From the NCBI GenBank assembly GCA_021234155.1, contig JAJEKV010000021.1:18029710-18093709 (forward strand): a stretch of 64,000 nucleotides of DNA. The letters run 5' to 3'. The notes under the pieces are model-generated. The model was not told the origin of the DNA, made no database searches, and was given only the letters and a program-made list of their open reading frames with translations. This document shows, piece by piece, positions 56,126 through 64,000 of this stretch. The DNA is from Isoetes taiwanensis (lineage: Eukaryota > Streptophyta > Lycopodiopsida > Isoetales > Isoetaceae). The translations under genes were made by a program, and so were the position numbers. Each line of letters begins with the position of its first letter. Positions within the stretch are counted from its first letter, which is position 1.

Positions 56126-58747
56126 ATGCCGCCCAAAGGTCGTGCTGCTCCAAACTCAGGCCGGGCCGCGAGAGAAGATGTTCAAGGTCAGTATTGTCAT
56201 CATTCTGTGTGTTATTCATTCATTGTTCATTGCTCTGTATTTACTGTATTTGCTCTGTATCTTCTGCCTATACCTGTCTATTATTTCTGTAGCAGTGACT
56301 TAAATTTCTATAGCTGCTGACACTCCTGTCTATCATTTCTTTAGCTGCTCATTTCTGCTGTGACTTGTATTTGCATCTGCATAATAAATGTCCTTCCTGT
56401 GTTAAATTGTCCTGCTCGTGATTAACTGTTCTGTCTATAATTTGTAAAGTAGTATGACCGTGTTTAGTTGGCCTGCCTTCGACTGTCTGGTCGGCATGCT
56501 GTAATTGGCACGCCTTATGAGTGCATGTCTGTAATTGGGGACTGTATGCCATTCTGTGCTTTAGCCTGGCCGGAATTGATGACCACCCGAAATCGCGCTA
56601 AGCGTGTATTGCACCGTCGTTTGCAGGGAAGAAGAGACAAAACCGAATGGTAGCTCCTACACCTCCTCCTAAGAAAGCAAGAGGCTCGGAAGATACTCCA
56701 ATGAGCTCAAAGCTCACGTAAGAAGGGAAAGCCCAATGAGGACGCAGTATCCTATGCATTGTCGATGGATGATAGCGGATCCATTATCAGAGCAGACACA
56801 GATCCTCCATGCCCCGAGGAGAAGATGGATGACAGTGCGGAGTGGTATGTTGATGTAGGCAAAACAAATGGTAAGGTGGATCTTGTGTTACACTCCAGAA
56901 AGAAAGAGACCGATCTTATGAAGAAACAAGGTATTCTTATCACTTGTGAGGAGCAGGATGACATATGTTGTCAACTCCTAGTGGAGGTTGTGAAGAACCA
57001 CAAGAAAGATCTCGTCAGATTTACACATGCCAGGGCAACTGCTTTCAAAGATGGTCTGATGAAGAAGGACGTGAGTGCTGAGTCATGTTTCAAGTACGGA
57101 TGGCCTCAAAATACTGTCCTCACTCCAGTTTCTATTAGTGAAGGGGTGTCTGCAGTGAGGAGAGCTTTGCGAGGACCTTCTCCAAGTTACTACCTGGAGG
57201 AGATGAAGCATCAAAATGATATCAGGGATGTACGAAGATTGCTGGACTTAGGAAAGGACATCCCCGCTGCAACAGTTGATGGCATTTTGGCAGAAAATGA
57301 CTCCGAAAAGAAATTGCAGCTGGAGGCAATGAGTAGGCTAGTCAAGTATGCAGACAACTACCCACTTGGCCAATCTTTTACACATCCCATCCATGTTGAC
57401 CGTCTGGTGAGATCACATAAGTCAAGTCTTGTTAGCAGGAGGTATGACCCTGAGCATGCAAGAGAAATATTGAGGGCGATGGTGAGGAATCCAGGCCAAG
57501 TTCCTATGCCAGCAGACGTGCTTCCTTGGGATAAGAAAAAGGATGCTCCACTCCAGTGGACAACACTAGAAGAGCTAACAGTGGAGAACCCTAATGTATG
57601 CTTCCTTATTATTGACGGACATCATTCTGATGAGGCACAACGATCCCTATCCAACCCGGCTTTGAAAACCGGACAAACAATGTATCTGCTACATTACAAC
57701 CACAGGAGGTGTCGGTTTCTAAGCCCCCATACCCCTGCAGAGGACCTGGCAGAGATTAGTGCAACATTGAACGAAATGGGCGAAGTCTTTCTTTATAAAA
57801 GGTTAGTATATTTGGTGGAATAGAGTCAGATATATCAAGTAGCAATAACAGTAGTAGACTAGGTCCAGCGTGTGTCCGCGAATTGTCAGCATGAATACAC
57901 GCCACGCGCGAATTGCCAATGTACTGCATTTTGATTAGGCGGTACATTGGCATTTCGCGCTGGCATTTATCTTTCATGCGGCTGGATGATTCGCCGGGCT
58001 GGTGTCGGCATGATACGCACGCTGCATGAATCGCCCAATGCGCGAGTTTCGCATTTTATCGACAGCGGACGTCACAATACCGGGCGTATTCGGCCCTGAT
58101 GAAAATGCAAAGATATTGGCGCATTCGCGCTGGCGCAGTATTCATGCCGACAATTACACGGACGAATACACGCCAATTGCCAATTGGCAAAGATGAATTC
58201 ACGCCACGCGCGAATTGGCACGCCGCTTTTTGACGCTTTCCCCCTGATTATTTTTGCTTGATCTAAAAGGCGTTAATTTTGTATGCCCTGCTCATATTGG
58301 TCGACATGCTTTCCTTTGCACGCAGCCCTTACGTGGAACAACTCCATCATCATGCCCGCCAATGGATAGAATATAGAAGACCCCCGCAAACAAAACAGGG
58401 GAGGAACGTAAGTCCGAGGAGTTTAAGGCATTGAAAAGACCTTGGCTCGGACTATCATCCAAGATAGGAAACCAAGAGCCAAAAAAAAAACAGGAAAAGA
58501 AACTGGGGAGGAAGCAGACGAGACGTCTGAAGCAGCTTCCAGAGGTCCTACAGATGCCTACAAGATCGTCTTCGCTAAGGACGAAGTGTGGGCGAAGTGG
58601 AACGCGTTCGGGATGCTTATGCTCGTAAACAAACTACCGGACCCAATGGGACGAGTGCCTCCTCAAGATACTTCAATATTTGATCTCAAGACTACTGAGA
58701 TGAGGAAAGTACAGGCCTCCAAGATGATGAAATCATTTGGTTGTTAA
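56126..58747 (+). pseudogene. Long unidentified gene, 5' part, with IDGHH (ParB/Srx-like?) region
   Basis: Exon 1 (56126-56186) encodes MPPKGRAAPNSGRAAREDVQ. Exon 2 starts at 56627 after TTTGCAG and splices in phase to GKKRQNRMVAPTPPPKKARG. A +1 shift near 56720 separates this from a 354-codon frame (56759-57823) with GQSFTHPIHVDRLVRSHKSS, ILRAMVRNPGQVPMPADVLP and VCFLIIDGHHSDEAQRSL. The last resembles the IDGHHR motif of ParB/sulfiredoxin-like folds, but this is tentative. The exon leaves at AAAAG^GTTAGT (57802) and rejoins at 58326 in phase (PYVEQLHHHARQWIEYRR). More frameshifts occur near 58440. It continues into the region below. Either a decaying gene or a live gene with assembly indels. 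Confidence 0.5.
57850..58235. repeat. Intronic palindromic repeat cluster (ACGCCACGCGCGAATT family)
   Basis: Inside intron 57802-58325, GAATACACGCCACGCGCGAA and its inverses (TTCGCGCTGGC, GGCGCAGTATTCATGC) occur at least six times. GTACTGC...GCGGTACATTGGC makes a nested hairpin. It is the same family as the 54.4-kb foldback and the 60.28-kb intron hairpin. Confidence 0.7.
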
Positions 58748-59177
58748 ATCAATGCATAAACAAAGAAGTTCTGTACAAGAAGGCTTCTTCAGTTAAGGAC
58801 AAAATGTCCTTCATTGATTGTTGCACTCATATATAAAGAACATGCGAGTTATGAAGGTAGCGGTTGGTGAAGAACTTCGAAGCTATCCGGTGATGTAACA
58901 TTGTTCAAGTCGGCCCGCTAGACAAGTATGGCGTGTCTCACTGATGACATCAAGAAATACGTCTTTTGGTCGAAGGAATTTCGCAAAACAGAAATCAAAG
59001 AACCAACAAAGACACCTCAAAGCTATCGATAAGGTGATGGCTGAGCCGAGAAGAAAGGTTGCCATCTCCGAAAGATGTTGGTGGTGACTTACCGCACTCC
59101 AATACCTGGTCTCTACTTGCTATAAAGGTCTCCTACCCGATACAACAATAGGCCCTCGTAATATTTCTCTGTTTGTA

Positions 59178-60273
59178 TTGGATAGCAGGACTGCAAAAGG
59201 AGAGAAGGGGATGACTCAACAGGAGTACATCAGTTTTTTTAGTAGCTGCATAGGCTTAACAACTCAGAAGCTCTTTACTATTGTCATCATATGCCCCCCA
59301 GGAGAGCCTCATATGCATGCTTTGGTGGCTTCATACGACTTGGAATGCCTAAAGGTCGTTAGAGAAGGCTCTCTTCTCTTTGAGATAAAGGATATTGATT
59401 TGAGGGTGCAGTATAAAAGCGCTTGTATAATCTTCATAATGATATCCCTTGTGCCAGATGACGACTATGAGGTAGCTAAGAGCAAAGGGACATCGGATAA
59501 AGGTGCATGACAGTGTTTTCTTTTGGATGAACCCAACTTGAAAAATGTCTTCTACAAAGCAGATGATGAGGATGAAGCAAATGAATGCGAGGAATTTGAT
59601 GTTCCTAACCTCTACCGGAAAGACATCACTCTGGAATTGCTGACAAAAGAAAAGGGACTCTTGAATAAACATGGGTTTGCAATCAATCTGGCAAGCTATC
59701 TTGTTGAGGCATTTGCACTTGCTGTTAATTGCATGTTGGAGGGTATATTGGTAGAGAGGCCCTGAAGACATCAAGAAGATATTTAAGTTTCGTCAACGAT
59801 GACCAGTCCAGGGATTTCCTTGAAGTGTTTTTCGAAAAGGTACTAGCCACGGCTGATTGGGGTCCTGTCAAAGATAAAAAACCGTTGGCTTTGGTACCTT
59901 ACGAAGGGCAGAAGCAGAATACTAGTTCACAAAAGCCTACGAGTGCAACTCCAGAATGTTCAAAAAGCAATGCAACCCCCGAAGAGAAGGCCGAAATGCT
60001 AGAGCGGGAACGTGAGACCATGGAGAAAAATTTGGCGTCCATGCTTGATAACATTCCAACTGGTAATGTCCAGCTTGGGGGTACGACTGCGGCAGTTCCT
60101 GATACCAGCCAGGATGATCATGCAAGCTCAGATGCAACCACTGAGGTTAGGAATCAAACTCCTGTGGTAGCTTTCATAGAAGAGAACGTGTCCAAACTTA
60201 ACAGTGGCGTTCATGCTTCTGACAGTAAGCATCCGGGGAGTCAAGTAGACGCGGATGACGGCGATGATGAAAG
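59178..60273 (+). pseudogene. Long unidentified gene, middle part
   Basis: 59178-59765 is one frame interrupted by a TGA at 59508-59510 (KGTSDKGA stop QCFLLDEPNLKNVFY). A -1/+2 shift near 59745 moves to the frame REALKTSRRYLSFVNDDQSR running to 60273, where it meets a donor (GAAAG^GTAATT). The last 100 codons are low complexity with a likely coiled stretch (EEKAEMLERERETMEKNLAS) and an acidic end DADDGDDE. No domain recognised. It joins in phase to the FCP1-like exon. Confidence 0.5.
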
Positions 60274-60280
60274 GTAATTC

Positions 60281-60332
60281 ACGCCAAGCGCGATATGTAG
60301 CTTATTTATGAAGCATAAAACGCGCTTGGCGT
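60281..60332. repeat. 12-bp perfect hairpin inside a 109-nt intron
   Basis: ACGCCAAGCGCG (60281-60292) and CGCGCTTGGCGT (60321-60332) are exact inverses with a 28-nt loop. The arm begins 7 nt after the donor; the hairpin fills about half of the intron. Confidence 0.85.
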
Positions 60333-60382
60333 GTATTGCAGAACACTTTTGCATGGCTAACTCTTTGTTTTCCATGGTTCAG

Positions 60383-61022
60383 GCCTCCACCTGCTTGTGA
60401 CAAAATCATTGTCTTCGATCTGAATGGTGTCCTGTGTAAAACGTTTCCTAAGAAGCTTATTAACAGGGATGACTTCGAGCAAGTCCCTCTAGAATCGAAT
60501 ACTAAGTGGATCTATCCTCGTCCACACTTAGAAGATATGATGAATGAGGCGTTCAAATTGTTTCGAGTTGCCATCTGGTCCTCAATGGAACGCAGAAATG
60601 TTGATGAAGTACTTAGGGTATTACCAGGCATGAATCGAGACTTTGTGACGATTTGGGACCAAAGTAAGTGTATAAAGTTTCCACATCCAAGAGATTCGGA
60701 TGGCAAACTGGTCTTCGTGAAACATCTTGGTACTATGATGGATCAGCTTGGCATTCAAAAGAAAGAGGACATCATAATAGTAGATGATGATGCTCTTAAG
60801 TGCTTTTATAATCAAGGTCAGGCTCTAAATCCACCAACTTATACTCCACAAGATTACTCAACAGATGAGTTTCTAGTACTATTCATGTCCATCATGAGTG
60901 GCTTGGCTTCTGGTAAAACAGTATCAGATGTTGTCAAAACGCATCCAGAACTAGATCGGACTAAGGAGATGGATCCCTATCTTGAGAGTTATTTGACAAA
61001 GAAAGGACTAGTCCCTCCATGA
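60383..61022 (+). CDS. FCP1/NIF-like HAD domain exon, end of the long gene
   Basis: After TTCAG (60382) the exon reads PPPACDKIIVFDLNGVLCKT, with the HAD motif I as DLNGVL rather than DxDxT. The nucleophile Asp is present and the second Asp is Asn. Motif II is IWSSMERRN, WDQSKC follows, and IIIVDDDALKCF fits motif IV with paired acids. The order matches the FCP1 homology fold that removes phosphate from Ser/Thr of proteins such as RNA polymerase II CTD. The DxN change occurs in some plant FCP1-domain proteins and may weaken or alter catalysis (inference). Open for 213 codons to a TGA at 61020-61022. The intron before it (60274-60382) is only 109 nt. Confidence 0.75.
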
Positions 61023-62279
61023 TGTAATCTTCATATCAAGTGAATACAATGTAAAAAGTGTTCTTTGTATATTGATGTGTTGTTATCTACAGATGCTAAT
61101 CAAACACCACATTCTTCTCACTAAAACAAGAAAATGTTAAACCACCCACTACTACAATGCAAAAATTTGCAACAATGCAAAACAGCATGTCACACAACAA
61201 AACACTATATTGAGAAAAGGGTATGCAAATGTGGCGTGCTTTTGGAATAGACATAAATCCAATTTAAATGAATGATGGTTATTATGATGTTGGCGAATTT
61301 TTCTTGGTCCCCAGCTAAAGTGCAACTATTTAACTTCAAACTTTGAGCACTAATTAGTACATCAATGACATTGATTCAATATGCTTCTTTTACAAAATGG
61401 TAACAAACTTGTTCAAAGTACAATTCATAAGGAACAAACAATATTGTTTGAAGGAACATGCATGTTTAAGTTGGGGTCAAATGCATCCAAATGGTGATTG
61501 GTGATGAAGCACTTTAGGGTCAACAATTGCAAGAAGAGATCACTACTATTTAAAGTTTAAAATGCGCATCATATAACATTATAGCATTTAACCTAAACAA
61601 CTTATAGATACAAATTCAAAATATGATTGAGGTAGCTAATGGCAATTCCTAAATGAAAGAGCCCTGAATAGAATTGGCATGGCTATTTGAATTGATCAGG
61701 TTTCTCCTAATCAACTTTAGAGAAGGCGATTCAGTACACCATGCAGCAAACAATCACGGCTAAACTCTAAGCGTTCAGAATTTATCCCCTTTTGGAGTGG
61801 CTAAATTATACTTTTTCTAAAAAATTTGCCTTTATAAACTTTAGCCATGAAATTTGACAAAAGGTCTAAAAAATCGCCATACAAAAAACTCTTGCTTATA
61901 TGCGCTCCATGTTGCATGCATGTTCTATCTTGCATGCATATTCTATCTTGCATGCATGCCAAGCATGCATATACGCACATGAGTACGTATACTAGCCTAT
62001 CAAATGGTCAGGATTGTTATAGTCTCTCCTTCTAAAATTTAACCCATGTCCTCATGGGTCGTTATGGATTTACTGAAGCATTCTATAATTCAAATGTATC
62101 AAATATAGCACAACTTTAACTCAAATCAAAACTTCACCTTAGAAGTATAACTACTATCCATCTTACTGAACATACCACGAGAAGAACCCTTATCTCAACT
62201 TGATCTATTATCCACCATCTTAGTAGCTAAGGATCCAACCTGTAATCTGTCAATCAATATCAACACCCAAAGATCCAAC
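61023..62279. other. No gene recognised
   Basis: AT-rich 3' flank of the FCP1-like gene. TCTATCTTGCATGCAT is repeated near 61925-61955. No supported feature. Confidence 0.5.
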
Positions 62280-62852
62280 ACGCTCTGATACCAACTGTGA
62301 CGTTCCTAACCGACATGCCCTTAACCAACTGGGCAAAACTGTCTAGATGTTTATGAGTAGTCGCTTCTACTCATTTATGTCGGTAACTCAGGAACGCCCT
62401 ACAGGCACATTCAAGGTTCGAATACTCGAGCGGTCTACCATGGGCCCGTTACAGTCTCTCCCACTAGAACTATGCTCATCCTCGAGCATCCAAGGCTATA
62501 CCACTTCTATGTCATACCATATCACAGTGATTACTAAGTCTTTGCAAATTACCCATGCATATAGGCACCCATGGAGACTCGAACTCGAGACCTGCTCTGT
62601 GGGTAAGTAAAGTGATATAAATTAGGTCAAAATTGCATGGAAAAGGTTGATTTGGGCCTGAGAAGTGTCGATTTAGCATGGAAAACTCAGAAAAAGCAGG
62701 ATCACATTTGGAACGTTACATTTAATATCAGAGCAGGTCTCGAGTTCGAGTCTCCATGGATGCCTATATGCATGGGTAATTTGCAAAGACTTGGTAATCA
62801 TTGTGGCATGGTATGACATAGACATGGTATAGCCTTGGATGCTCGAGGATTT
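62280..62852. repeat. tRNA-derived, SINE-like sequences in inverted arrangement
   Basis: A block at 62480-62602 is the inverse of 62730-62850 (arms about 120 bp, few differences), separated by about 130 bp. Each arm ends with CAGAGCAGGTCTCGAGTTCG-type sequence that has a pol III B-box-like GAGTTCGAGTCTCC. In minus sense near 62345-62280, GCCCAGTTGGTTAAGGGC looks like a tRNA D arm and TTGGTATCAGAG follows. Two head-to-head SINE-like copies are the simplest reading. Confidence 0.6.
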
Positions 62853-62860
62853 GTAATGGC

Positions 62861-63049
62861 TTGGATTTTATGATATACAACGGAACAAAGAGATTTCCAG
62901 AAACCGATAAATGTACTTGTAAAGGGAGGAGCGTTGTTGATTACTTCATGGCATCCGCTCAATTTGTAGAGCATGTTACATGTCTACAAATTCTTGATGA
63001 AAGGAGTGAATCTGACCATGTGCCAATGGTGGCTCACATTAAAACCTCA
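62861..63049 (+). pseudogene. LINE endonuclease C-terminal scrap
   Basis: The frame reads YNGTKRFPETDKCTCKGRSV VDYFMASAQF and ILDERSESDHVPMVAHI. The SDHxPM ending is the last catalytic block of the LINE endonuclease. It is cut off at both ends, directly next to the methyltransferase remnant on the other strand. Confidence 0.75.
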
Positions 63050-64000
63050 GGATGGGGTGCTCCAATCTTGATAAAGTTTACAGCCTCTTTGTCAATGTCA
63101 ACAGCAACACAATTGTGGCCCTTTTCAAGTGCACATGCTATTGTTGTACCAGAGCCAGAGAAAACATCAAGCACCCAATCTCCTGGACGTGGAACATATC
63201 CAGAAGATGGTTAATGAGCTTATGTGGCTTCTGATAAATGGTTGACAATCCTGCCTTGAGCATTTTGGTCCTGCAGCTGCTCCCGTTTAATTTGCAATAG
63301 TGTTTTTTTGACAAAGTTGACATTAAACAGTCCTTGAGACAAGGTCCTGCAGCTGGACATTAAACGCTTGAACGTGGACTGCTGGAAACTCTAGGACATT
63401 AGAAAAATTTTGGCAGGCTGCTGTGTTGAAATGCTCCATAGTGCGCTTCCCGTCGAAACTCCAGTAAGCTACATGGAGATATTCAATCTTGCTCAGTAGC
63501 CTCGATCCTCCACCATGGTAGTTAATGTTTGTTTTGTACCTGCAGAAACGTATTCCAGAATAGGAAGTACGTATTCCAGAATAGGAAAAAAGAAGAAGAT
63601 GAGTTAAAATTACAACGATGACTCTAAACTTGAACGAAAGAAAGAATCAATTGCATTCGAGATTTAAAAACTCACCAGACCATATTTTCATAACCGGCTT
63701 ACACAGGAGAACCGAAATGGTTCTTGAAAGTAGCTTCCACGAGTCCGGCCTGCATGCTAGAGTGGAACACAAGAAGACGCCAATGCTTTGCTGTGGTAAC
63801 CTGCGTAATGCCGTCGACGAAAGCATTAAATTCTGAATTCTTAAAAGGCTGGTCGTCGTAGCGGCTATCCTTCAGCTTAAAGCCATATGGCAAGTTTGCT
63901 ATGACCAAGGTGAAATCTTGTGGCTTTATCGTTCCAGGAAACTTCGTGCAGTCTTCATGAACAATGGAAAAAAAAAAGTTATTTTGGTCGAACATAGAAA
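63050..64000 (-). pseudogene. Beta-class DNA amino-methyltransferase (N6-A/N4-C type), partial
   Basis: In minus sense the first exon (to 63703, running past the window edge) reads QDFTLVIANLPYGFKLKDSR YDDQPF, the catalytic motif IV in the form NLPYG. An intron (63702-63540) splices in phase to SPVYKTNINYHGGGSRLLSK IEYLHVAYWSFDGKRTMEHFN. After two frame breaks come KPHKLINHLLDM and PRPGDWVLDVFSGSGTTIACALEKG HNCVAVDIDKEAVNF in pieces, motif I (FSGSGT) and the SAM-binding fold. Motif IV before motif I defines the beta class, which moves a methyl from SAM to adenine N6 or cytosine N4 in DNA. NLP instead of the usual [DNS]PP is odd. Frame breaks near 63330 and 63185 suggest a dead copy, or assembly errors. 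Confidence 0.75.
63548..63592. repeat. Tandem 22-24 nt repeat inside the methyltransferase intron
   Basis: CGTATTCCAGAATAGGAA occurs twice back to back. Confidence 0.85.

Noticed and set aside
1-64000. CRISPR array, rRNA genes, organelle DNA
   Set aside because: No regularly spaced repeats with unique spacers, no rRNA or plastid gene sequence seen; tandem repeats here are minisatellites or microsatellites.

Overview
The window reads as nuclear DNA of a land plant. It carries GT-AG introns, a CYP72-clan cytochrome P450 remnant, a katanin p80 fragment, a MULE/SWIM transposase and plant-style LINEs with a zf-RVT tail. The dense mix of old and young repeats, together with Penelope-like reverse transcriptase, a Crypton-like tyrosine recombinase and a beta-class DNA amino-methyltransferase, suggests a large, repeat-rich genome, possibly a seed-free plant such as a fern or lycophyte. 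That placement is inference. No gene in the window is clearly intact; most coding stretches are transposon genes or decayed copies.

Layout. 1-7.5 kb: a broken MULE transposase (+), minisatellites built on GATCCCGGAGG palindromes, a broken Ulp1-like protease (-) and a TIR element. 8-31 kb: a series of minus-strand, intron-containing element copies (D at 8-10 kb, A at 14-15 kb, E at 16-18 kb, C at 23.5-29 kb, B at 29-30 kb). Copy C carries a Penelope-like reverse transcriptase. A katanin p80 fragment and a 321-bp MITE lie among them. Long (GAA/TTC)n tracts mark several copies. 31-43 kb: tyrosine-recombinase exons (-), a copy F leader (-), pieces of two LINEs (+) and AT-rich DNA. 43-48 kb: GC-rich hairpins, a P450 pseudogene and a small membrane-protein gene with a frameshift. 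48-54 kb: a LINE 5' part and a DUF7869-type gene (-) with one in-frame stop. 54-61 kb: foldback repeats with an ACGCCnnGCGCG-type core and a long plus-strand gene, decayed or badly assembled, ending in an FCP1/HAD-like domain. 61-64 kb: tRNA-derived inverted repeats, a LINE endonuclease scrap and a minus-strand DNA methyltransferase running off the window.

The most unusual signal is a module of about 115 nt found six times (8.85, 14.4, 16.9, 27.95, 29.3 and 36.9 kb). Read on the minus strand it looks like the 3' end of an intron: a branch-point-like TGCTAAT, then TGCAG, then an exon starting GTA. The first bases of that exon differ from copy to copy. In every copy they are complementary to a 9-10 nt stretch held in a hairpin inside the intron, and the two sides change together. 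Leaders of this kind precede both the Penelope-like RT (copy C) and the tyrosine-recombinase region (copy F), which suggests a related set of mobile elements with a structured, possibly guide-like or splicing-switch RNA.
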